Below are positions 48,101-57,788 of a DNA stretch of 64,000 nucleotides, one piece after another. A model generated the notes under the pieces. That model saw only the letters and a program-made list of their open reading frames with translations, did not search any database and had not been told where the DNA came from. The position numbers and the translations under genes were made by a program. Position 1 is the stretch's first letter. Each line of letters starts with the position of its first letter. Source of the DNA: Neospora caninum Liverpool (Eukaryota > Apicomplexa > Conoidasida > Eucoccidiorida > Sarcocystidae); assembly GCF_000208865.1 (NCBI RefSeq), contig NC_018396.1, forward strand, positions 6,070,514 through 6,134,513. Reading direction: 5' to 3'.

Positions 48101-49352
48101 CCCGCACCCGTCTGCGGACGACAACGCGGAGCCGCGGAGCACGGGGAGTTTCCCTCGGCCCTTTGGCTGTCTCGGCTCCGGGCCGAGTTCACGGTTCGCC
48201 GCGCCCGTCTACGTCCCTGCGACGACTGCCATGGAACTGTTTCGAGTCGACCTGAGCGTGGATCCGTCTCTGGACAGCGTGCGGGGCCGCGTTTCGGCGC
48301 TTGCCGTCGAAGTCATCGGCATTGACTCGATAGATCTGTTTAGACAAAACGCGGACCCTCGGGAAGATCCCGACGTCCACGTGTACCTCTCGATCCCCGA
48401 GGACGAATTCGGAAGCGACCAGAAGTTCAGAGAGGAAATCTACGCGATCGTCTCCGGGCAGCCTTCCGTTTGGGTCGCGGCTGCCATGAAGTCGATCTCT
48501 TGGGACAGAATCCAGATTTTGGGCACGGCGCGATGGACCGGGGTGTTGCCCGCGGCCGCGCGCCGTGCTGCCAGCCTCGCAGAGAAGGACAGCATCGAAA
48601 GGGACGGGGCGCGAGAGACGCGACAGGCTGCGCGCCGCGCGGACGCAGCACCGGACTCGGCGGAGGCAGGTGCGGAGCACGCAGGAGGCCTCGCGAGGCG
48701 GCTTCACGCCGAGAAGGCTGCATCGACTGAACCCCCGCGCCGGGCGGAGAACGCCCAGGCAGACGCGAGCGCCTCCGAAGCTCCTGGGGGCAACAGTTCC
48801 TCGGAGCGGAGCCCAGACCGCGAGGCCGCTGCGCGCCGGGAACCCGCGACAGGCGGAGGTCCCCAGACTGGGTCAGAGTCCGGATCGACGGCTGGCGAGC
48901 CAGGAGACGCGGCGTGCGTCTTTGGGACGCTGCAGAAAACGCGCGGATTCGGAAGACGGTTCGAGCGCAGTCGGGCGGCCGCCTCGACGAGCCTGCCCCC
49001 GCCGCTTCACAAGGCCGAGGCGAAACTCCGCCACTTGGCGCCGTCTGTGGAGAGACACACGGGCGAGAAGAAACGCCGGAAGGACGACTCCGAGCAGGCG
49101 CGGATGTACGGCTCCGACGACGTCCTCACGTTTGGATGGCAGCCCGGCCATCGCATTGTCCATGTTTTCATTGAAGGCCTGGGGCGGCGCGTCGGGAACA
49201 ACGCGAGCAACGCAGGGTCGGAGGACGACTTGATCCTGGAAATGCCTGCTGAGGAAGCGAAAGTCCGCCTGACTCGGCGAATCCGCGGACGGGACATCCG
49301 AGTTGTCCACGTCCATCTCGACCACAGAAATATCGAGGTTCGTGTTTTCTGA
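42125..49352 (+). CDS. Very large predicted secreted or membrane protein of unknown family, four exons
   Basis: Exons 42125-45116, 45675-45934, 46252-46631, 47264-49352; junction phases 1, 0, 2 agree. The N-terminus carries a recessed hydrophobic segment (residues ~65-88, FGVFLLCLCLASLSFLPL) suiting a signal peptide or anchor. About 900 residues of Arg/Lys/Ser/Glu-rich disorder follow. Exons 2-3 encode ordered sequence (SPENHKRLCLELF, MPRFFAYSLAYTPP) with a likely TM at ~1129-1150 (WGFFAAMVVVWEVFATAVL). Exon 4 holds two segments ending in beta-helix-beta-like patterns (DVHVYLSIPEDEF with SISWDRIQIL, and DLILEMPAEEAK with IRVVHVHLD) separated by disorder. No catalytic motif recognised. Uncertain: a donor at 49337 could join it to the frame at 50105-51235, giving 2278 aa; alternatively exon 1 could be its own gene (stop 45136), with a second gene starting at the ATG at 45653. 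Confidence 0.6.
46819..46835 (+). repeat. G17 homopolymer inside an intron
   Basis: Seventeen consecutive G, preceded by further G blocks from ~46806, in the third intron (46632-47263) of the large secreted-protein gene. Prone to length change and sequencing error; could form a quadruplex in the transcript. Confidence 0.8.
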
Positions 49353-50038
49353 AATCGAAGTCGGAACCGACGACTGGACCTCCCACCGCTATATCTGGCC
49401 TGCTATATCCTAGGCGTACCTCACGGCCGCTGTACAAAGTAGAGAGAAAAATTGTAACGTGGATCATTGTCCACACACTGCGTCCACAAAATGTAGACCT
49501 TTTAAATGGTCCGAGGATATACATGGCACTTTTGCATTTGCTCAAAGATCACGTCAAGTGTGTCTCCACGCGCGAGTGCACAGAGTTTCCGGGCAGACTG
49601 GTGCCGAACCGCGTGTGTGTGTCGGTTTTCCAGCTCTCAAACGCACCGGAGGGACGTCTCACCGCGTCGATTTTTAGAGTCGCGGAAACCCGAAAGAAGA
49701 GTTTCGTCTCCAGGGGGGAGGGGCTGCCGTCAGACGCTCTAAACTCTATGTGTGTGTGTGCCTCGTTGAACTCTCCAAAATGTGGGGGCGGAGGCCTAAC
49801 CACGAAGTGTCTCTCGACCCGACACTCGGCGGAAAACGTCTATGAAGTTCCCTAGAAGTCGAGCGTTCTTTTGCAGGACCGTTCCCGCTTCCGCTTTGCG
49901 TCTTCATGGATTTCACCACCTGAATGAGGCCAGTGCCGCCCCCTTTCGGGTTTGGCCGTTTGTTTGTCCGGGTATCGCTCCGCTCGCTTTGTGTGCGCGC
50001 ACGTCACCACTGTGCGCCGGTCCGTTTCTCGCGCCTCG
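49353..50038. other. Short gap or intron between two plus-strand reading frames
   Basis: Either an intergenic spacer or, with the flanking bases, an intron running 49338-50104 (weak donor GTTCGT, acceptor TGTGCTCAG). The sequence offers no decisive polyadenylation or promoter signal. Confidence 0.4.
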
Positions 50039-51235
50039 ATGTCTGTCCTTTCGCTTCGCGGGGTGTTCATGCTGGTTTTCGCTTTCCTGTGGCGTTGTGC
50101 TCAGCTAGCAGGCCTGGATACCCATCCGGATCATCCACGTAGCGAGGACGAAGAGGACGGAGTCCCAATCGTCACAGCGGTGTTGACCAACGTGTTTCTC
50201 GCTCTCTTCATGATTGTCGTCCTCACGTGCCTTCACCTGGCACACAAGAACAAGAAAGGGCCTTTTTGGCTGCGGTGCTGCTGCGGCGGCGAATTTCCCT
50301 GGCTCTCGAAGAAGGACGAGTCAAAGGCACGGGAAAAAACCGGGCCCCGCTCCGAAAGATCCTTGGAGGCAGAAGCTGCAGGCAGTCCCTCTCCGCCGAA
50401 GGAGTCCGGCGTGATCCACGAGACGTCCCTCGGCGGCGACGCGAGCCCCAACCCGCATTTGCAGGCAGAGGCGGTAGGGGCGGCTGAAGCAGATGCCAGC
50501 ACGTACGGCGCCTCTCAGCCTCCCTCTCTGCTGTGTGGGTCGACTCTGGTGTCTCCGCGGGAGTCTCTGGTTTCGCTCCGCGGTCTCGAAGGCGAAGGCC
50601 AGACAGAAGCGGACGAAGAAGCGCACGGGCGCGACGGAGAGATGGGAACGGCGTCTCCTGCTTCGTCTCTGCGGACTGCCCGGTCGCGGGCCTCGTTGTT
50701 CTCGGACGGACCGCCGTGGCGTCCGGGGGAATGTACCCCGCGGAGTCCACGCGACGCCCAGCTCGGCACCTACGACGAGGCTTCGCGCCCCGCACGTTTC
50801 CGGGGCACCAGCCCGTTCGCGACAGAGGCGACAGGTTCGCTGGCTTCTCGGTTTGCCGCTCCTGACAAGCTACGCACGTGGGACGCTGGCCCGGCGCATG
50901 CAGGGCTGGGGCCTCCGTTCGGGAGTCCCCGGCGCGTGGGCGTGCAGAGGAGCCTGTCGGCGGCCGACCGCGAGGACAGCATCTATTCCACTTCGATTGC
51001 GATGTCTTCGTCGCACTCTTCGTCTTCGTCGAGCGTGGAAATCTACGACTCGACGCCGTCCCTGAGGCGGTCTGCATCCTGTCGCGCCTCCTCGCACCGC
51101 TTTTCGATCCGAGAGTCGCTCTCCAACGTCCATCTTCGGTGGAACTACTTTTCCGCCAGGGTTTCGTCTCCGACCTCTGCTGACGGGAGCGTGGCTTCAG
51201 ATGGCCTCGGACGAGGCCGCAGGTGCAAGCGATGA
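50039..51235 (+). CDS. Single-pass membrane protein frame: signal peptide, TM, long Ser-rich tail (398 aa)
   Basis: From the ATG at 50039 the frame begins MSVLSLRGVFMLVFAFLWRC, a convincing signal peptide. It continues with a ~20-residue acidic stretch and a strong TM (VTAVLTNVFLALFMIVVLTC). A juxtamembrane cysteine cluster (RCCCGG, possible palmitoylation) and a ~320-residue Ser/Ala/Glu/Arg-rich tail follow, so a type I topology is suggested. The tail contains a Ser-rich block (AMSSSHSSSSSSVEIY) and a basic end (RGRRCKR). The alternative is that this is the last exon of the preceding gene, entering at 50105 (LAGLDTHPD); that acceptor sits inside the signal-peptide codons, and both readings share one frame. 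No family recognised. Confidence 0.58.
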   Translation: MSVLSLRGVFMLVFAFLWRCAQLAGLDTHPDHPRSEDEEDGVPIVTAVLTNVFLALFMIVVLTCLHLAHKNKKGPFWLRCCCGGEFPWLSKKDESKAREKTGPRSERSLEAEAAGSPSPPKESGVIHETSLGGDASPNPHLQAEAVGAAEADASTYGASQPPSLLCGSTLVSPRESLVSLRGLEGEGQTEADEEAHGRDGEMGTASPASSLRTARSRASLFSDGPPWRPGECTPRSPRDAQLGTYDEASRPARFRGTSPFATEATGSLASRFAAPDKLRTWDAGPAHAGLGPPFGSPRRVGVQRSLSAADREDSIYSTSIAMSSSHSSSSSSVEIYDSTPSLRRSASCRASSHRFSIRESLSNVHLRWNYFSARVSSPTSADGSVASDGLGRGRRCKR

Positions 51236-51336
51236 AGTGTCTCCGCGCCCCGGGGCGCTCGGCGCGGAGACACTTTGGTCCTTTTCTCCCAGCTCTGGGC
51301 GCGGAGACACTTTGGTCCTTTTCTCCCAGCTCTGGG
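51235..51336. repeat. 15-bp hairpin at the stop codon followed by two 37-bp direct repeats
   Basis: Arms AAGTGTCTCCGCGCC (51235-51249) and GGCGCGGAGACACTT (51261-51275) are perfect reverse complements with an 11-nt GC-rich loop; the first arm starts at the last base of the TGA stop. The second arm lies in the first of two identical, adjacent 37-bp units (51263-51299 and 51300-51336), so the first arm could pair with either copy. Confidence 0.9.
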
Positions 51337-53622
51337 CGCGCTTCAAGACAACAGGCGAGAAAGAAACCCCGCGCGACGGCTTAGACGACCCGCGCGCGCC
51401 CCGCGTGCATCGAGGCACCAACGCAGCGCCCGACGGGGGAAACCCATTTTCTGTTGCCTTTCCAAAAAAGGGATTTGCGCGCATGACGTCTTGTACAGAG
51501 AGACTGGCGCTCCTCCTCCGCAGGACACTATTTGCAAGAGCTCCGCTGTGAGGGTGCGCATACCAGCCACCGGCCTTTCTGGCGGTCCTTGTTCACACAG
51601 CGTCGGCCGGAGCTTCTGTGGAATGTGGCCGATGTGTACAGTCCCGGTAATTCAGCCGTGTGCGTGTGCGTGTGTGTAGAGACAGCATCGCGGATGTGTC
51701 AGGAAGTAGGAAGGCAGCTCGAGGCGCCGCACCCAAGATTCAGCGTGTTGTGTACATAGTTGCGAGCTGAGAACCGAGCAGGTCTGCTTATGGGCACCTT
51801 TTCGTGCTGTTCGTTCAATCGTTGGAATCGTTTTCAGAAGTGGAGAACGGAACGCGCGGGTGTTAGCGGCCCGAGCCTCCGCAAGGAGTCTCTGCGCTCC
51901 AACAGCGCTCACGTGCGCAGAAACGACCTATGGGACGCCCAGGGCGCGACAGCGCGACCCCACATCGCGTTTTAGTTGTGCTGCGTTGAGCAGTTGACAC
52001 GTTTAGCTTTTCCAAGAGAGGCAGAGATCCTAGCTAGTGCCAGAGTTGCATGCGCGGCCACGTCCAGAGGGCGGGACACGGGAGGCGTCGCGTCGCCCGT
52101 CGCTCGACCTGGCGGATAACAGAAGCGTCCAAAGGCACGAAAAAGCAGCACGTGCACGCCACAGAAAAGGGAGAGCGTGGTACGGCCAGGACGCGCCCTC
52201 CACACACCTATAAGCGTCACACCAAGCGCGGGGTGTATCTGCTGTCCCATTTAGGTCGGACATGCACGTTCCGTAAATACACACTGAATGACTCTGCTGA
52301 GCCTGCGGCCGTGCACTAAAGTCGACTTTCGTTCCCGTTGCACCGCACGGCGAGGTGCGTATAGAAAGGCGTGTCTTTTAGGCATTCCAAAAAAGTGCGG
52401 CCAAGTGGCTGACAGGATCAAGCGTTTTGCGGGCGGCAGAGAGGCTGCAGCCCTGGAGACCGAAACGGTGGTGTCCCAGCCTTGAAATCTGGAGTCGACG
52501 CTCCGGCACATTGAGCAGCTATTAGCGCGTGCCTGGTGAATCGCGCGAAATGCCGCGTCACAGAGAAGCTGCTCGTCCAACAGCCGAGTCGCTCGTCTCA
52601 GAGAAGTTTCTCCGTGAAAATGGGGTTATCTCTATACAGCCTAGTGTTCCCTTTTACACTGCATGCAGTCCCAGGGTCGCCAGTGGGCGCGTTGTAATTC
52701 GAGGGCGGCTCGTGGCGCCCGGTCGCTTTCTCGATCCGCTTCGCACGCGTCCGTTCTGCAAGATCTCTAGGAGCACACGCTTAGCAACTCCATGTGGAAC
52801 TATCTTCTATCGCAAAGATGCGGAGTTTGCCTTGCCCCGTCTGCGGGTGTTTCGAGCGGAACGAGCGACGAAACACAGAGAAGGTTCTACACAGCTCGAG
52901 AGAGAAGCGACAACAGCCGAACCGCTCGCCGACGGCATGGCGACAACACACAGCCGCCGTGCAAGAACGCCTCTAGTAGGGAGGCTGCAGCAGGGAAGGC
53001 AGTACGCAGTACGCAGACGCGACCCAGAGGAGGACAAAAACGCAAAGAAGAAGACGCCATGGACACACCGTCCAGAGGAGAGAAAGGCAGAATTCAGCAG
53101 CGTTTCGAATGGAGGCTGAGTCGAGCTGAGACACCGCGGAGGCCGTTGGGAACCGGCCGCGAAGGCGCCGCGCCCTTCGGTCGCGACAAAAGTTGCGAGG
53201 AAGGCAAAACGCGGCACACATGTCGGCCGCGGCGACTGCCACAGGCGAGGATCGCGCAGCAAAAAGGCAGAAAGGAAGGTGTCGAAAAGAGAAGGCATAC
53301 CGGTATGCGAAACAGCTGATGAGACTCAAGGGGAGCGGGGAGGATCCCGAACAAATAAGAAAGACGTAGAGAGCGCAAGCTGCCGGCTACACTTGGGCGG
53401 ATGCAGGCCTCGGAAATCGACGTGCTTATGCGAAACCAGTGGCGACAAACCATCACAGAGGCCTGCTGCGCGGGTGGTTTCTGGAGCTGCCAGTGCTTGA
53501 GTCGTCCATTTTTGCGGTCCTCATCTTCACCAGGCTGCTCTTCGCTTAGGTGTGTGTCTTGTCGCATTCGCCATACAGCCTTCGGGAACGACGCCTTGTG
53601 GGCTTCAGAAGAAGGAACTGCT
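51337..53622. other. Convergent 3' flanks, no gene seen
   Basis: Between the end of the plus-strand membrane-protein frame and the end of the minus-strand multi-pass gene. Frames are short and overlap on both strands. Nothing recognised apart from the repeat at the left edge. Confidence 0.4.
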
Positions 53623-56396
53623 CTAACGCGGGAAAATCCGAGCACATCGCGCTCCAACGAAGGTGAGAAGGAAGACGAGAAGGTCGCCTAGGACGCGCAT
53701 GTCTCTGATTTCCAAAGCTTCCCACTGTCGCTCCCACGCTTCCGCCGCCTCCTGCAAAGACCAGCCACACGAGAGAACACAGACATGGAAGACGTGGAAA
53801 GGATCTCCTCGCTCCTTTCCTCCGGAGGCCCGAGCATTCTCTCCCGGCCCACCATACGCTCTCTTCCTCTCCTTCCCTCCTCTCGTTTTCTACGATTTCC
53901 TCTACCTGCTTTCTACTTCATTGTTCTCGTTTCCGTGGCGTTTCCTGCGTCTGCGGCGTCTTTTTCTTTTTCTGGGTTACCTCGGCTTCCACGCGTGCTC
54001 GGCGGAGATCCCTGGAGACAGTCTTCCCTTGCTCTTTCTGTCTCTCGAGAGCTGCCGACACTCCCGCCGCCAAAGCAGTCTCAAACAAGATTCTCTCCTG
54101 CACATATCCAGCGCTCGGTTGCGGCGGCAAGGCAGAGGGAAACGGAGACAGACTCGAAGAAGCCGGCGAACACGGAGACGAAGCGTTGGGCTCCCCAGCA
54201 CCGGCGGCGCGTGTCTTCATCTCCGAGGGAGCGATCGTAGGTGTCCGCTTCGCTGTCTCTTCGTCTCGCCGTGCATCCCCTGTCTCCATGTCTCCCGCCG
54301 CCCCCCGGGTCTCCCCAGAGAATTTCTTCTCGGATTCTCTCGCAGTGCTCTTGCTCTTGTCTTCGTTGAAATTTTCCCCAGTATTGTCCGCTCGTCTCTC
54401 AGTCTCCGCCTCCCCTTCGACCTTTCCCTCTTCGTGTCCTTCCCCGCTTCTGCCGCTCCACCGCAAGACCGCCTCGAACGCTCCCGGCGCCTTCAAAGCG
54501 AGTTCGAAGAACACAGGAACTGCGAGGGCCGTTGCCGCAATGGGGAGTCTCGGCAAGACGCTCAAGATTTTCTTGTCGCTTCGGAGGTTCCCACTTCTCT
54601 GTCCTCCCCCGGTGTCTCCGTGTCGCTTCTCGCCTCGCGTCTCCAAATGGGGTCGTCCCTTTTTCTCTAGTCTCGCGTCCCCGCCTCGGTGTGGGGAGGA
54701 GACACCTTGGCTGTCAGGGCCTCGGCTTCGGGCGCGGTCGGGATGGCCCTCGGGCTCCAAGCGCGTGTCGACGAGACCCAGCGAGGAGACACGCCCGCCG
54801 GGGAGCCCCGGAAGGGACAGCAACAGTGCCGAAGTGAAGAACAGTGGCCCGCTGGTCCCCGACACATGCAGGGAGTCCGCGTTCAAGTAGCGGTACGCAG
54901 AAAGAGACACCAGCGACGACGTTGCGGCAGAGAGACCGAGACCGGCAAGCGTCGCTGTCGCGCCGACTGCGCGCTGAAGCAGGGCCGTGGAAAGGAGGAG
55001 ACAAGTCCCTTTCACTAGGGACGCCGTGGGAGTCACGTCTGTGGGGAAGAGGGCCGGGGCGAGAAGGCGCCACACGTCGCCGCAGAGCGAGGACGGGGAA
55101 ACGAGAGAGGACGACGCGGGCGCCTCTGCAGCACAGTCGTCGCCGCGTCGGTCAGAGGAAAAGAGAGAGAAGAAGGACACTTGGTCGGCCGAAGTGGAGA
55201 AGAAGAGTCGGAAGCGCACAAAGGCATCCGCGGCCCCACGCGCCTCCGCCTCGTTCTTCGAAGACGCAGGCCGAATCTCAGAGAACCAGAAACTGCAAAT
55301 CCCCAGCAGCGCTTGAAGCCCTAAGAGCCCCAATGCGACAGACACAGACGAGCAGGCCTCTGCCAAGGACGCAGCGAGGGACGGGCCCCGAAATGGGCCA
55401 GGACGATCACGGCACGAACCTGACAGAGGAGAACAGGGAGAAGAAGCAGAAGAAGAATGCCAGGTAGAGGGTCCGTCGAGGGGAGCAGATTGGCAACCAG
55501 GGTAGAAGAAATTACGATCGTAATGCGCCGAAAAAGACTGAAGAAGCTGCAGCAGGACAGGCACACAGAGACGCGAGAGAGATCCGATTACCCCCACGGA
55601 GCGGCTCTCAAACGGATCACCCGCCTCCCCTTTTCTTCGCCTTTACCTCCCCGCCCTCTCTACCGTTGCGCGAGGCGCCGCGACCCAATTTTTTCTCCCT
55701 CTTTTCGTCTGTCTGTTGTTTCTCGTTCGTCTCCCGCCTTAAGCGTGCTCCTTTTCACCGTCTCTCGCTATCTTCGTTTTCCCCTCTCTCCTCTACTGAG
55801 TGCTCATAATGCATATATGCCCCGTTCCCTGTCTCCTTCTTCGTCCCGACCTTCCTGAGGAGCTCGCGCTGTGTCAAGGAGGCAGCAGAGCCCGAGGAGA
55901 CCGACGAGCGGAGAGAAGAAGCTGGCGGGTCGCGAGGAGACGCTTCACCGGTCGCCGGGTGTCCCCTCTGCGGGGCAACTGGGGACGATTCTTGCTCGGT
56001 CTCTCTCGTTTCTTCGGCTTCCAACCGACTGAGCAGATCGCGAAAGGACTCCTTGCCTGGCTGTCGAGAAGAAGAAGACGGGATGGAAAGAAAGCGAGGC
56101 TCCGCCGACGTCGCAGGGCGAGAGGACACTCGCGGCGAGAAACGAAAAAGGAAAGAAAGGGAAGAACGGGGATCCAGAGAGACGCCAGACGGTAGAGGAG
56201 ACAAGGCAGAGGAGGGCGGGAAAGCGTGAGAAGAAAGGCTCGGGCGCGAATGACGGGTGGCGACGAGAGGCCGCAAGGCGAAGGTTGCAGAAGTCCCGAG
56301 AGCAGCTGTCGAGGCGACTGGAGCCGCGAAGGAAGAGAGCGTCGAGCCCCTGCAGAGACGAGGCCCGAACGCCTCTATCGTGCACCGAGGCCTCAT
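53623..56396 (-). CDS. Multi-pass membrane protein with presequence-like N-terminus, three exons, 746 aa, unknown family
   Basis: Exons 56396-55851, 55546-53981, 53751-53623, joined in phase 0 at both junctions. The first donor is GTCGGG (weak; GTAGAG slightly downstream is an alternative), the second GTAACC with acceptor TTTGCAG. The last exon supplies a clear ending: EAAEAWERQWEALEIRDM, then a TM (VLGDLLVFLLTFVGA), then RCARIFPR. The N-terminus (MRPRCTIEAFGPRLCRGS...) is Arg/Ser/Ala-rich and almost free of acids, like a mitochondrial presequence. Hydrophobic segments lie near residues 249-270, 361-400, 415-430, 515-533 and 724-741, with a ~150-residue charged insert before the last. An extra small intron near 55,450 is possible because a pyrimidine tract ends in CTGTCAG. 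Function unknown; an organelle inner membrane is an inference. Confidence 0.7.
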
Positions 56397-57788
56397 GTTT
56401 CGTCACGTCTTGCAAACGGGGACAAAATGCGCCTTCCAAAGGCGAAGGAGAAAGGCGGCGCGCAAGTCGACGGGACGAGACACAGCAGGACACACGACAA
56501 GGGGCAGAAGAGGCTCCGGGCATTACCGCTGTAGGGAACCAGAAGACAAAGGACGGAAACGCTTTTCCGTCGCCAAACGAAATGATGACACACCAAAGGG
56601 ACGGAAATGCTCGCCGCTGCCGTCTCTCGCGGTCGAGCTGTCCCCAGCCGCCTCAGAGGGAGACAGGAAAACGCGAGGTGAAGCGAACTGTGCATCCTCG
56701 CTCCTCACCTCCTTTTCTCTTCACTCCGCGGGAGGGCGGAGGGGCGTCAGGGACACAGTGGCTTCAAGAGTGGCGAGTCGGCGAGGAAGCAGACGAGCGC
56801 GAAAACAAAATGGGAAAATGGACACTCGGCAAAACGCGTGGGTCGACGCTGCGGTTCGCCAGCAGCCCCGTCGATACAGTCGAAAAGTCGGCGCAGCAAC
56901 ACGTCGCGATCTCGACGTCGAGAGAAGTCACACAGCAGACACAGTGAGAAGGAATCGAGATCCATATTTTTCTCTTCTCCTTCTCTCCTTCTCTCTTTCT
57001 CTCTTTGTCTGCTTCTCTCCTTCTCTCCTTTTCTACTCCTTCTGCGTGTCTGTGCTCTCTTCTCCGCCATGCATCTCTTCAGCCGAGTGTATCGCTGTGC
57101 TGTTTCGGCTGTCCTGTCTGCGTGTGTTACCTCGCGAGGCGGACTTCCTTCTTTCTCGATGCGCTCACTGCCTCCTGTCTTCCTCTCCCTCTCTTTCTCT
57201 CTCCTTCTCCCTCTCTTTCTCTCTCTCTTTCTCCCTCTGTTCCAGCCGTCTCCTCTGGTCTCTGTCTCCTTGGGTCTCGTAATTCCGCCGCGCCTCTCGG
57301 TCCTCTCGCTCCGTTAGCGCTTTTCCGTCCCCTGCGTTCTCTCCTGCAGGCAGATCTCGACCGATCTTTTTTTCTGGTCCCGCGAGTTTTCCACAAGGCG
57401 CAGGATCTGTGTGTCGACGTTCGGGGAAGGCCAGGCTGCGGTTCTTCCGTTGCCGCACACGGATTGAACAAGAGCGTCATCGCCGATTCTACCTTCTAAC
57501 TTTTAAAGGCAAAGACACATCAGAGAGACGTAGTTAGACTTCCTCGCTTGCCTCTTATTCTGTTGTTTCTTCTTCGTTCCTCTCCTGCTGTCGGGGTGGA
57601 GATTTGCGTTCTGTTCTGCACGCACGGGTCCGCTGTCGCTTCGATTCGCCATTGTCTTCCCTTCGCCCCTCCGCGTCCTCCGCCTTTTTTTCTCGGCTTT
57701 CTTTCCGTCTCCTCGGTGTTTCTGCGCCGGGTTGCCGCGGAAGTCCGTGCCTCCTCGCATCGCGATCTTGTCGCTGGGATCAACGAAG
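56397..57788. promoter_or_regulatory. Divergent promoter region with strand-biased CT tract
   Basis: Lies between the start of the minus-strand multi-pass gene and the GWT1 start. About 56960-57240 is almost pure TCTC/TTCTC on the plus strand and AG-rich on the minus. No TATA-like element can be assigned. The role as a shared promoter follows from gene orientation only. Confidence 0.45.
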
